From Schizochytrium sp. CCTCC M209059 (Eukaryota > Sar > Bigyra > Thraustochytrida > Thraustochytriidae): DNA of 64,000 nt. The stretch is from the NCBI GenBank assembly GCA_000818945.1, contig KN805459.1:43230-107229 (forward strand), given 5' to 3'. A model generated the notes under the pieces. That model was not told the origin of the DNA. It was given only the letters and a program-made list of their open reading frames with translations, and did no database searches. A program made the position numbers and the translations under genes. This document shows, in pieces, positions 43,820 to 55,528 of the stretch (within the stretch, counting starts at the first letter, position 1; every line of letters starts with the position of its first letter).

Positions 43820-46470
43820 GTGTGTGCGTGTTCTGGCTGACCTTTTGCCTCTTGCGGTCAATGCTTGGCTCAGAAAGGCACAGAGGAGATCTCAGGTTAT
43901 ATCGAGTTGGTCCAGCAAAGTTGCGCGCGCTTTTTTCCATTCATCAGCGACGCGTTGTATCCTTTTGCCGCGAGCTCTCTCGCGTAACACCGCCCGTGCT
44001 CTGCGCTGCTCGTGGGCACGGCTGACTCAGTCTTGGCGTTGGTGCGCCTGCGCGCTGCAAAGCTGGCAATCATTGCAGCATGACGGTGTCCGAGATGCCG
44101 TAACGGATAGGTGTACACCTCGCTCTTTTCTGGCTGTGAAGACTTCCACGAAGCAAGACGGACGCGAAGGCGTCGGCAAGGAAGAAAAGAACGAACAGAG
44201 GAAGAAAGGACCTCGTCCTTGTTTCTGTCGAACACACGCTAATTACTTGCACGTGCAATCGCGCGCTCGCAAGTACAAGTCAAGTCGTTCTTGTGAGAAC
44301 AATCGCAGGAGCAAGGCGCGCGTCCGCCGGCCGACGGAGTCGGGGCACAAGAAGTACGCACGCAGGAATCCCGACATTCTTTTGGGATGCAGGCATGGGA
44401 TGAGAGGCTTGATTTGGCTTGAGCCACGTTCTTGCGTAAGATATCGCCATTCGTTGTGAGCGTCCGCCGCACGATCCCTTTTCTTCACAAGCACCCAGCA
44501 AGATATCAATCAAGCAAGTAAGCAAGCAATCTGCGTCCAAGCGTCCCCGCCGGCATACCTTCGTACGGCTGTGACTTAAAGCGGCGCGACTTAAAGCGGC
44601 CGCGACGCGCTTCTCGTCGCTCGCTTCGTTGCTGCCGTCCCCGACGCCTCGAGCCCCTCGTCCCACTTGCCCGCAACAGCAAACAACCACTAACCAATCG
44701 AATGAATGAATGAATGAACGAACGAACGGACGAACGAACGAACGAACCTCGCCTCGTGCGCGTCGCCGTCGGGATCGGCGCTTGCTTCCTTGCGGACCAC
44801 CTGTGAAGGCGAGAACGAAAGCATGTTGGTGTGCGATTGTGTGCACCGAGGTCGCAATCGTGTTGTCATCGTCGTAGAGGGCCGGCCGGCCCCGTCTTGA
44901 ACTGCCCAGAGAGGGGGAAAGGGAAGGCCAAGGCTTCCTGGGCAGACCAACGTGGACGGAGAAAAGGGATTGGGCGAGCGCAGACGTAACGAAAGGAGAC
45001 GATACAACTGCGAGGGTGGGTGTCCTGAGCTGAGCTGAGCTGCAAACAGCTAAGCGGGCTGCAAAAGGTCGAAAGATTGGGATTGGAATTGGGATGCGAT
45101 CTGCACTTGTTAGTCGGTTCGTTGACTCATCCCGTCAGGTTATGATGAGGTTGCATTCATGCCATGCGCGAGTTTCAGTGGCTCGTCGGCCTTGGCCGTG
45201 ACGTCGTTTGAGTCGGGACTCGTTTCATCTCAGTCATACTGTATCGTTTAGTCATACTGTATCGTTTGGCTCATGCCCTGCAGTGAGTGCCAGTGAACCT
45301 GAGCCGGCCCAAGCACCCAGTCGTGGCCGAGCAGTCAGGGCATCGGTCCGGCCGCTCGGCCTTGCACCTTGGCGTCGCCGCGGCCGTGTTCAGCTCTCCA
45401 AGCCGAGGTAGGCAGCAGCCCGACTTGGCTGCCATGCAAGTCGACCTCCGTCACCGGTCCTGCCTCTCCCTGGCAGGGCCTCGCTGGGGCCTGCCGCAGC
45501 TTGGCCCGTACAGCGCGAAGCAGCCCGAGGCAGCCCGAGGCAGCGCAACGCGAGCAAGCGTCCGCGCAACCGGCTGCAGTAAATGCAGGTTTCCCGGGCG
45601 CACGCACTCACGGTCGGCGCTGTCGACGGCAGGCTCGCGAACCGTCCCCAGAAGTCTGGCGAGTCGAGAAACTCTTGCGAGTGGTCGAAATCTTCTTGCG
45701 AGTTGACATCTTCGTGCAAGTTGAAAATCTTCGTGCGAGTTGACTTGAGTCGGCTGGTCGGTCGATCGTGCTGCGCTCGCAAGCACTGCCAGCCGGACCA
45801 AGCCGCGCGCGCGTACAGTACCTGCGTCCATACCGCTGCTGCCGGCTGGGAAACGAGTTGTCCGGCCGGTCAGGGGCAGGGACAAAAAATGGATGGACTT
45901 GATCGATCGTTGCCTTCGTGCACAACTCGGAGGAGACCGTCTACGTCCACGCGTACCCGGGCGACGGAGGCTTCTTGGCCAGCCAATGTCGGCGAAGTGG
46001 GCCCGCCGCGTGATGGTCGGTCAGTTGGTCAGTTGCTCGGTCGGTCGGTCGGTTGCGAGCGTGGCTGAGAGGGCTGCGGCCAAGGATTGTCCGAGCGACG
46101 ACTCGACCTTGGGACCCCGGGAGCCAGGGTCGAGTGAGGAGGTCCGAGCAAGCGAACTGGCGCGAGGTTGAGCTACTCCTCATGATGGAAGGCAAGGTCT
46201 TCATCGGGCTAGGCTAGTACCTATATCAAGTTGCGCGCAATGAGTCCAACGATGATCGGTGAAAAGACAAAAAATAAGAAGAACTTGCAGCAACGCCGCG
46301 TTTTTTGCGGCAAGTGCAGTGATGATGCGATTCGAGCTTGGCAGCGAAGCTACCGACCGGCCAACAGACTCGGCTCAAGCGCGGTGAGGCGCCATCATCG
46401 GTCGATCAAGAACGAGCTCGAATGAAGTGGCCAACTTTTAAAGAGGCCTGACCGCTGGCTTGCTGGTTAC
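43587..46470. other. gene-poor region with simple repeats
   Basis: No gene supported. It contains (CT)n then (GT)n at 43789-43826, (GAAT)n/(GAAC)n at about 44699-44748, an exact 18-bp tandem pair at 45232-45267, degenerate repeats with a GTGCGAGTTGAC core at 45663-45741, (GGTC)n-type repeats at 46016-46060, and CTAGGCTAGTACCTATA at 46209-46225. Open frames there have the biased composition of the repeats. Confidence 0.5.
45232..45267. repeat. 18-bp direct repeat, two exact copies
   Basis: AGTCATACTGTATCGTTT occurs twice in tandem at 45232-45249 and 45250-45267. Confidence 0.9.
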
Positions 46471-47021
<551 letters not shown>

Positions 47022-48196
47022 GCTGGCCGAAAGAGTGCCAGTCAGGCCGGACCGCAGTGCTCTCGTTTGACCGTAAGAGAGCAAGTCTGTGTGTGTAGGG
47101 GTGTGGGGAAGCAGACCTTGTGTGTGTGTGAATGGTGTGGGGACGGGTGTGTGGACAAAACCCCCAGCAAGCCACGATGGCGACTCGCACGCAACGAACT
47201 AACTGTAAAGAACTAAGCTAACCCGCCCTCCGGCCAGCCAACAAAGGACAAAAGGCAACCACTTTCACAGAAACTCGCGGCAACGGCGACGATCGCGTGC
47301 GACGCGCATTTTCTCCCTTCCGCGGCCGCCATGTCGCCGCGATCCCACCGGTGATCGCGGTAGTGACGACTCCAATAATTCGGCGGTGACCGAAACGGGA
47401 CATGCAGCCAGCCGCCGGCCCTTTCGTTTCCACTTCTTTCCTTCTCTCCCCTTTCCCTTCCATCGCAGTCGCTTCCATCGCATTCCCTTCCCCCGCCTTG
47501 CAGGCAGTTAGTTTATGACGCATCGCGTTCGGCACGCTTGCGCGCTTTCCATCAAGCTCTCCCTCCCGTGACCTCCGTGCTGTGCTGCTGGCCAGCCGCA
47601 GCCAGCGCCGGCAGCCACCACGCAGTTTCTCGCCGTCCCTCCGCGCTCGCCTCCCGCTCTTCTCCTCCGCGCACCTCGCGATCCCCGCTGCCGCGCGCGC
47701 GTCCAAGCCCAAGCTCAAGCTGCGCTCGGCCCCGAAAGCAAGCAGCAACGCAAGCATGCACGGCCTGCGCAGCCCAAAGATACAAACCGCCGCAGCGGCG
47801 CGCGGAAGGCGCCCGCGCCCCGCGCGCAAGCGTCCTTGGCTCGCCTCCGCCCGAGAACTCCCACCGCCCGCGCCCCTGCGAGGCGAGCCCTCGAGCGCAC
47901 GCCGCGGCGCGGAGCCCAGCGTAGTAAAGCCCCGCGGGCCTCGGCGGAGCGTGCGGCGGCGAGGCGCGGCCCTCGCGTGTCCTTCGTGCGAGCCCTTCGT
48001 GCCTGCGTGCCCTTCGTGCGTGCCTGCGTGCGTGTGTGTGCCAAGTCGCTCCCGAGCGAGTCCCACCTCTGCGCGGAAACGACGGCGAGGAGGACGGCGA
48101 GGAGGACGGCGAGGACGGCTGGATGCGGAGCGAGCGCCTCGCGAGGTGCCCGCGCGACGTCGGAAGCGGAGGCGGGGCCGGCGTCGCGCACGAGCC
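47022..48196. other. GC-rich region before an assembly gap
   Basis: It holds (GT)n-rich sequence at 47088-47152 and then Arg/Ala/Pro-coding-like GC-rich DNA with CGTGCCTGCGTG repeats near 47990-48045 and GAGGACGGC repeats at 48086-48117. No recognisable product in any frame. Confidence 0.45.
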
Positions 48197-48340
48197 NNNN
48201 NNNNNNNNNNNNNNNNNNNNNNNNNNNNNNNNNNNNNNNNNNNNNNNNNNNNNNNNNNNNNNNNNNNNNNNNNNNNNNNNNNNNNNNNNNNNNNNNNNNN
48301 NNNNNNNNNNNNNNNNNNNNNNNNNNNNNNNNNNNNNNNN
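48197..48340. other. assembly gap (144 N)
   Basis: Run of undetermined bases within GC-rich repetitive DNA. Confidence 0.97.
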
Positions 48341-48600
48341 GGCGGGTGGGCAGGCAGGGCAGGCACGCATGATGGCGAGTCTCTTGCGATTGCGACGCGG
48401 ATCATCGCCGGGCTAGCTAGATGGCTGGCTGGCTGGCTGTGGCCGCTTGGCGCGCGCTAACTTACTGGTTCATTTCGGCCAAGATCGGGTGGAACCATCT
48501 TGTCGGAGCGGAGCGGGCCACCTTTAACCGACTTAACTCTGGAAGAGGAAGTTCAACTTGAAGAAGAAGAAGAAGAAAGGAAAAGAGACTTCCTGCGAGG

Positions 48601-48780
48601 GAGCGCCGATCGATCTATCCAAGCCTTTTTGTTTGTTCTCTTGCTTCTCGCGCAGCTTCTCTAGCTTGACAGCGTGCGTGCTTGCTTGCAAAGGAGCGCC
48701 GACCGATCTGTCCAAGCCTTCTTGTTTGTTTTCCTGCTTCTCGCGCAGCTTCTCTAGCTTGACAGCGTGCTTGCTGCTTG
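48601..48780. repeat. 93-bp imperfect tandem duplication
   Basis: GAGCGCCGATCGATCTATCC at 48601 is repeated as GAGCGCCGACCGATCTGTCC at 48694. Similarity continues through CAGCTTCTCTAGCTTGACAG in both copies. A few substitutions separate the copies, so it is older than the 1,457-bp duplication. Confidence 0.8.
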
Positions 48781-50351
48781 GTTTCGCCGCAAGCTGAACC
48801 TCTCACGACCGATTTGCCCTTGCGAGGAGGGCAGCGAGAAGCTCTTGTTTCTCTGGTGGGCAGTCGGAAAAGCAGCAGCTCGCAGCGCCTGGAAGAGGAC
48901 ATCTCCGATCACCAGCACTGGTGGCTGGGCTGACGCATGGAAAAGGGAACTTGCTCCACGCTGCTAGAACGCCGGGTGGGTGAGAACATCCCGTGAATAT
49001 TGGCGCGGAGTGGGCATTGAATGCCAGGTCCCGAGCCACCATGCTCAGCTCTGCTTTTTCGCCTTGCCTTCTCTCACGCCGGACTTGGCACGCTTCTCGG
49101 CCCCGTGGCTGCTGATTGATTGATTGGCTGGTTGGTGATCAATCGCTTAGTACTTGCTTGCCTGTTCTGAAAACGGCGGACGAACGAAGAATTCGTCCAC
49201 GCAACAAGACAGCTCGGGGCCTTCGTTGACCCTTCGTTGACTCGTGGCTCGGGGACAAAGAGGAACATAAATTGCCTCACTTCATCGTACAATGGTCGAA
49301 ACGCAAGAAAAGAATCGAAAGCAAAGTAAGCAAAGCCCGCTTTCCGACAGCGTTGCAGCGGTACGGCGGTTAACACGCTGGAAAGCGACGCCTCGGACCG
49401 GCCATGGTGGTTGGCCACTGATTGTAGGCTGCGAGGCGAGCGCGCTCGTTCCGCTCTGCGACTACAGATTCATCCCTCTTTCAGCTAAGTTCTCAAGAAG
49501 AACTCACGAAGTTCTCTTTATCATTCTTGGCCACTTTTTCGCTCTTCGCGCGGCTCCTTCCGACTCCGCTCTGGCCCGTGTCTCCGGCCCGTGTCTCCGA
49601 GGAAAATCACGACAACCGTGCACGCTGCCGACCTCTCCTCGTGGCCGATCCTCAAGCTGCCGCGGCAGCGTATCCTCGCCGCCATTCGCTGGCCAGCGCC
49701 TTCATTGCCGCGGTATAATGCGAGACGTCAACTCGCCCTAGACCACCGGCCCCGACCGGCGCACACCTTCCATTCCACACCTCGCTCCACAGCTATCCCG
49801 CACCTGTCGCACACGCCCACATCTTCCAGCAGTGCGGTCCCGGCTCCGCGGCGCGCGTGTCTTTCATTGTGTGACTGGGGCGGGGCAGGCGGGCGTGCTG
49901 GGGAGGGCGGGTGGGCAGACCGACCTGGGCCGGCGAGGCGACCTGCCCCATCCCTCGGGCGGCGATTCGGCAAGGGCAGCCCGCAGACGCACGACGGGGC
50001 CGCTACGCGGGGCGGGCCGGACTTCTAGCGGGACTGGGGACGGCAACGTTCGCGGCGACGCAGCCGTGCAGCGTCCACTCGTTCTCCAGTTGCTGCAGCA
50101 CGGAATAGCTATAACTGCGGCAACAGCTTCGCACTCGTACGATTCGGGAGCCCCACAGCTTTTCAGATATGAAAAGGCTTGGCCGAAGTTCCCCCGCAGA
50201 GGGGAAGCCGTCGCACACGGAGAGGCAAGCTGGCAAACCAACAGACAGACAGAGACGAAGACGAAGACGCAGCTCAAAAGGGGGAAGACGGAGACAGACA
50301 AACAAACAGAGAGACGTAGAGAGGCAGACGCAGAGAGGCAGACGCAGGAAG

Positions 50352-50354
50352 GAA

Positions 50355-50402
<48 letters not shown>

Positions 50403-50405
50403 AAA
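50352..50405. repeat. (GAAA)n microsatellite
   Basis: About thirteen tandem GAAA units. Confidence 0.9.
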
Positions 50406-52213
50406 GAAGTGAAAGACGGCTTGACGGAGCAAGTAAGTGGGCTAGCTAGTCCACCCGCGCGACGCGAGACGAGCGACCGAATGCACACGATCGACGGTCG
50501 ATAGAAAACAAAAAAACGCAAGCAAGCAAGCAACTAACCAACCAACCAACCAACCAACCAAACAAACAACCAATCAACTCACGAACTAACTTCGAACTAC
50601 CCAACGAGCGAGGCGAGCGAGCACGCACGCACGCACGCACGCACCCGCGAGGCGAGTCGGGCCAGGTCGACCGTGCCTCGGACAGACGCAAGACATTCCC
50701 TCCTCACAGACCGACTGACAGACCGCCAACGTGGGTCCGGACCACGCGCTGCATTGTTGCACATACGCACAGCACGCAAGCGAGTGGCAAGCAAACCGAC
50801 AAAGCGCGTCCCGGGGCTGCCGGACAAGCAAACGGAGTGTGCAAACGCGCAAACGTGCAAACTGCAAACCAAGGTTGGGCGCAAGACAGGAGAGGCATCA
50901 ATCAGCGGGGAGGAGCTCCGGAGGGGGAGCAGAAGACGAGCAAGGCCCGCGCGGTCCGACAACACACACACATACAAAGAAATCGTGCAGGCGAACGAAC
51001 GAGCAAGCGAGCAAACAGACGCCCGGAGACGAGGCCGTCTACGTCGGGACAGACGCAAGCGACCCTCGGACGAACGCAGGGCGAAGCAGCAGCGGCGCGT
51101 GAGGGGAGGAGACGGCCGCGGCGACGCACAGACACGACCGCCGAACGAAGAAGATCAGAGATCAGGCGCGACACACCAACAAACTTGAGACTTTCGCAGG
51201 CAAAGCACACAGGCAAAGCAAACGCCAGCAGGCCTCTTCGCAGCCTGGGGAAGCGCATCGACCCGGACACGCAGCCGGAGACTCTCTGTCGAACGCCAGC
51301 ACGCAAGCAAGCACGAATCCAAACAGCAGTAACACGTACGTATACGTACGTACGCACGTACGTACAAACTTGAACCTACCCGGAGCAAACTCGCAAAGAC
51401 AAAACCACGCAAGGCAACGCAAGGCAAGCCGAGACGAGACAAGAGTCCAAGCACGCACGCACGCCCGCAAGAGAAGCCCAGGCCGGCCCGGCCGATGCGC
51501 AGGTCCGCAACAGAGCCCGCGAGTCGGCGATAGGCCGCGCAGGCAGGCAGGCCGCCTAGCTCTTCCGTTCTCAGCGCCGGAGCTGGAAACAGCCCGTCTC
51601 GAGATACACACTCAGACAGCCAGCCAGGCAGACAGACAGACAAACAGAGAGCGAGATCTGCAGAGCCAGAAGGGACGCAGGAACAGACGCGAGTCCCGCC
51701 CGAGACGACCGCGCGAGCCCGCGGCAGCAGACGGGCGCGCAGGCGGGCAGGCAGGCGGGCGCGCAGACGGGCGCGCAGACCCGGGTCGCGCGGCGAGCGG
51801 GGCGCGCGAGGGCGCGAAGGGCGCGGGGCCTGGCCGGACTGGATTGGCGCGCTGATTGATTGATCGCGGGAGAACCGCGGGCCTCGCAGGTCCCGAAAAC
51901 GAGCGGGCGGCCTCGAGCCCGGCGCAAGGCCGCGGCGCGGCGCGTGCCGGCGCGGGTCTGCTGCGGCGCGGCGTGCTCTGCTCTGCGCTGCGTTGCTCTG
52001 CTCTGCTCGGCGCGACGCGGCGCAAGGCGGCGCGGCGCAAGGCGGCCCTGCTCGCACGAGCGAGCGGGGGCATCTGGCATTGGACGGCATCATTGAGCGG
52101 CAGAAATATCTTGCGCGCAGACGCGGGGACGCACAGACGCGACGCGGACGACGCGGGCGAGGAGCGCGCGCGGGAGGGCGGAGAAGAGAAGAGGCAGACA
52201 GACGCGAGAAGGC

Positions 52214-53260
52214 ATGCAGACCACGCCCCGGAACGAGAGCCGCGAGGCCGGCGAGGACCCAGGCGTGGCTCGCGACGAGGGACCTCGCGACGACGACGAC
52301 AACGACGCCGCCCTCGAGGCCGAGGAAGACCCCGAGCTCGCGCGACAAAGCGGCAGGAGGAGCAGCCGCAGCGGTAACAGTAACAACAAGGCTGACATGA
52401 AACACAAGGACGCGGGTAATGGCAAGGAAAAGCAGCCTTGTCCGGCGAAAGCCACGCAAGAGCTGCCACGCGCCCATGACCTTCCTGCTTGCGAGGAACC
52501 CGCTACGCAAGAAGCAGAACTAACGACGGCTCGAGCAACCCGCGCAAGGGAATGCGACCGGCAAGAGGAAACCAGCGCGTCGAGCAATCCAAAAAAGATG
52601 CCCTGTCTCGCGCGCCCTGGCATGGACTCCACCGTACCCCCTTCACCCCAATCCGGATCTTCATTTTCAACCGCCGCGGCAACGACAGAAGCGGCGCTGA
52701 GTGGAGCAACAAGCAGCGCCGTAACCTCGTCCACAACAACAACAGAAACGAGAACTTCACCTGCACCATCGACCTTAACAAGACCAACGACACTGACACC
52801 ACCATCAACAGCGGCACAAGCAGCACAAGCAGCTGCCGCTTCGCCACAACCGCGTCCAATATCAGCCGCAGGAACTGAGAAGACATCAGCAGCAACAGCA
52901 ACAGCAGCAAGTGAAACTCCCAACGTCTCCCCGGGATCAGCTTCATTATTGTCACTTATTCCAGGCCCGGGGTCACCAACACGGGCTCAAACAAAACTGG
53001 TCTTTGCTGCGACCACAACCACGCTCCCGGCCTCATCGCCAGGCTCGCCTGATAGCGCAACACACGATTCGCCATCGTCAGCGGCCTCGGCAGCTGAGGC
53101 AGCGTACCCCAACCCGCCCGACCACATTCGTATCCGGGGTCCACGGCCGCAAGGGGCCTCCATTCGGAGGCGCCGAAGGACGCAGCGCTCCTATGCGGGC
53201 CCATTGCCTATCTTTCGCCGCCCACCTTCACCACCACATCCACCAGCGCCTCCATTCTAA
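52214..53260 (+). CDS. low-complexity Ser/Thr/Ala/Pro-rich ORF
   Basis: ATG-initiated frame of 348 codons. The N-terminal third is charged (NESREAGEDPGVARDEGPR). The middle is a Thr/Ser/Ala-rich disordered stretch (TEAALSGATSSAVTSSTTTT). The C-terminus is basic and Pro-rich (IRRRRRTQRSYAGPLPIFRR, then PPSPPHPPAPPF). There is no domain, signal peptide or membrane segment. It may be a real disordered protein or a chance frame in biased DNA. The fact that the frame runs unbroken through compositionally varied DNA mildly favours a gene. Codons from 52554 onward lie in the 1,457-bp duplication and are repeated at 54011-54717. Confidence 0.35.
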   Translation: MQTTPRNESREAGEDPGVARDEGPRDDDDNDAALEAEEDPELARQSGRRSSRSGNSNNKADMKHKDAGNGKEKQPCPAKATQELPRAHDLPACEEPATQEAELTTARATRARECDRQEETSASSNPKKMPCLARPGMDSTVPPSPQSGSSFSTAAATTEAALSGATSSAVTSSTTTTETRTSPAPSTLTRPTTLTPPSTAAQAAQAAAASPQPRPISAAGTEKTSAATATAASETPNVSPGSASLLSLIPGPGSPTRAQTKLVFAATTTTLPASSPGSPDSATHDSPSSAASAAEAAYPNPPDHIRIRGPRPQGASIRRRRRTQRSYAGPLPIFRRPPSPPHPPAPPF

Positions 53261-54010
53261 CTCTGACTCGACACACATGAAGACAAAAGGTAGTATACTC
53301 GATGCTGGCACGTATGCTTCCGTGGACACACACCAAAATCCATAGAGGCCAAGCAAGCAGGCAGGTAGGCAAGGCAAGCAGGCGCGCAGAAATGCGCTGA
53401 TTCCATTGCCGGATGCGGCAGCATTTCCAGGACCTGCAATGCATGCGCCCACCCGTCCACGGCATCGTGTCGAGCATGTGCGAGCATGCGGTATCTACCT
53501 CTTTTCTTATTTCTATCGAGGCATTCTCGATTTATCGTGGTTGACCCATTGTTGTGCATTTCCAAACTCTTGAACCCTTTCTCACCAAAGAAAACCTCAT
53601 GTATTACGTTTTTTTGCTCATCACCTTGCTTTCCCATCATAAAACACATTTCCACTTCTCGATTCAGTTGTTCCTCCCTCCCCCCTCTCCCTCTCTCCCT
53701 CCCTCCCTCCCTCCCTTCCTTCCTTCATCCCTCTCTCACGCGAGCAATGCAGGCACGCAAACATGTGTGGCTTTTTCCCCACTCTTCGTCAACGTCCGCG
53801 TCAACTGATGATGATGACAGACAGGCAGAGACAGAGAGACAGAGAGACAAACAGACAGGTAGACAAACAGACAAATAGACAGACAGACAGAAAAACAAAC
53901 AGACAGACAGACCGCCGTTTGTTTGGGCGGAGGACGACTCTTCTCGCATCCGAAGATTGATCAATCGATTGATCGATCAATTGACCGCGCAACGCCTGCG
54001 CCACCGCGCC
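52554..54010. repeat. tandem duplication, copy 1 (1,457 bp)
   Basis: It begins GCGACCGGCAAGAGG and ends CACCGCGCC. The following copy begins with the same word at 54011. Every stretch compared, including a degenerate CAGA microsatellite (53817-53913), is identical between copies. It covers the last two-thirds of the low-complexity ORF and its downstream DNA. Confidence 0.93.
53261..54010. other. downstream part of duplication copy 1
   Basis: It holds pyrimidine-rich CCCT repeats at 53684-53736, a degenerate CAGA/CAAA microsatellite at 53817-53913 and a GATCAATCGATTGATCGATC palindromic stretch at 53958-53979. No gene seen. Confidence 0.5.
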
Positions 54011-55467
54011 GCGACCGGCAAGAGGAAACCAGCGCGTCGAGCAATCCAAAAAAGATGCCCTGTCTCGCGCGCCCTGGCATGGACTCCACCGTACCCCCTT
54101 CACCCCAATCCGGATCTTCATTTTCAACCGCCGCGGCAACGACAGAAGCGGCGCTGAGTGGAGCAACAAGCAGCGCCGTAACCTCGTCCACAACAACAAC
54201 AGAAACGAGAACTTCACCTGCACCATCGACCTTAACAAGACCAACGACACTGACACCACCATCAACAGCGGCACAAGCAGCACAAGCAGCTGCCGCTTCG
54301 CCACAACCGCGTCCAATATCAGCCGCAGGAACTGAGAAGACATCAGCAGCAACAGCAACAGCAGCAAGTGAAACTCCCAACGTCTCCCCGGGATCAGCTT
54401 CATTATTGTCACTTATTCCAGGCCCGGGGTCACCAACACGGGCTCAAACAAAACTGGTCTTTGCTGCGACCACAACCACGCTCCCGGCCTCATCGCCAGG
54501 CTCGCCTGATAGCGCAACACACGATTCGCCATCGTCAGCGGCCTCGGCAGCTGAGGCAGCGTACCCCAACCCGCCCGACCACATTCGTATCCGGGGTCCA
54601 CGGCCGCAAGGGGCCTCCATTCGGAGGCGCCGAAGGACGCAGCGCTCCTATGCGGGCCCATTGCCTATCTTTCGCCGCCCACCTTCACCACCACATCCAC
54701 CAGCGCCTCCATTCTAACTCTGACTCGACACACATGAAGACAAAAGGTAGTATACTCGATGCTGGCACGTATGCTTCCGTGGACACACACCAAAATCCAT
54801 AGAGGCCAAGCAAGCAGGCAGGTAGGCAAGGCAAGCAGGCGCGCAGAAATGCGCTGATTCCATTGCCGGATGCGGCAGCATTTCCAGGACCTGCAATGCA
54901 TGCGCCCACCCGTCCACGGCATCGTGTCGAGCATGTGCGAGCATGCGGTATCTACCTCTTTTCTTATTTCTATCGAGGCATTCTCGATTTATCGTGGTTG
55001 ACCCATTGTTGTGCATTTCCAAACTCTTGAACCCTTTCTCACCAAAGAAAACCTCATGTATTACGTTTTTTTGCTCATCACCTTGCTTTCCCATCATAAA
55101 ACACATTTCCACTTCTCGATTCAGTTGTTCCTCCCTCCCCCCTCTCCCTCTCTCCCTCCCTCCCTCCCTCCCTTCCTTCCTTCATCCCTCTCTCACGCGA
55201 GCAATGCAGGCACGCAAACATGTGTGGCTTTTTCCCCACTCTTCGTCAACGTCCGCGTCAACTGATGATGATGACAGACAGGCAGAGACAGAGAGACAGA
55301 GAGACAAACAGACAGGTAGACAAACAGACAAATAGACAGACAGACAGAAAAACAAACAGACAGACAGACCGCCGTTTGTTTGGGCGGAGGACGACTCTTC
55401 TCGCATCCGAAGATTGATCAATCGATTGATCGATCAATTGACCGCGCAACGCCTGCGCCACCGCGCC
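54011..55467. repeat. tandem duplication, copy 2 (1,457 bp)
   Basis: Offset of exactly 1,457 bp from copy 1. After 55467 the sequence departs (ACCGGGCGGG instead of GCGACCGGCA). It ends 61 bp before the diacylglycerol kinase ATG at 55529, so it supplies that gene's present upstream DNA. Confidence 0.93.
54055..54717 (+). pseudogene. 5'-truncated second copy of the low-complexity ORF
   Basis: Same frame and same C-terminal 220 codons as the ORF ending at 53260, but the charged N-terminus is missing because the duplication begins inside the ORF. The first ATG here is internal in copy 1 (MPCLARPGMDS). If the parent is a gene, this is a truncated duplicate, probably not functional. Confidence 0.4.
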
Positions 55468-55528
55468 ACCGGGCGGGCGGGCGGGCAAAGTTGCAGTGCT
55501 GCGCACGCGAGGCCGGGCTGCCTTTAAG
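54718..55528. other. upstream region of the DGK gene
   Basis: Second copy of the same repeat-bearing spacer (CCCT tract, degenerate CAGA tract at 55274-55370, GATC palindromes), then 61 unique GC-rich bases. The promoter of the kinase must lie here, and most of it is therefore present twice in the window. Confidence 0.5.

Larger units (their letters stand above)
48341..52213. other. gene-poor, repeat-rich region
   Basis: No gene supported over 3.9 kb. It contains a 93-bp imperfect tandem duplication (48601-48780), (GAAA)n at 50352-50405, (AACC)n at about 50533-50560, (GCAC)n at about 50617-50645, GTAC-rich DNA at 51337-51366, and CAGACAGACA bursts near 50240 and 51628. Open frames on both strands are Arg/Ala or Cys/Leu-rich translations of the composition and match no family. 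Confidence 0.5.

Noticed and set aside
43698..44459. 253-codon plus-strand frame beginning near a (CT)n tract
   Set aside because: The translation includes repeat-derived Leu-Ser runs and otherwise resembles no protein.
51155..52510. 451-codon minus-strand frame
   Set aside because: Cys/Arg/Leu-rich translation of repetitive GC-rich DNA with no domain, and partly overlapping the plus-strand low-complexity ORF.
52554..55467. Duplication considered as an LTR or transposon pair
   Set aside because: The copies are directly adjacent, and there are no reverse transcriptase, integrase or transposase motifs, terminal repeats or target-site duplications.
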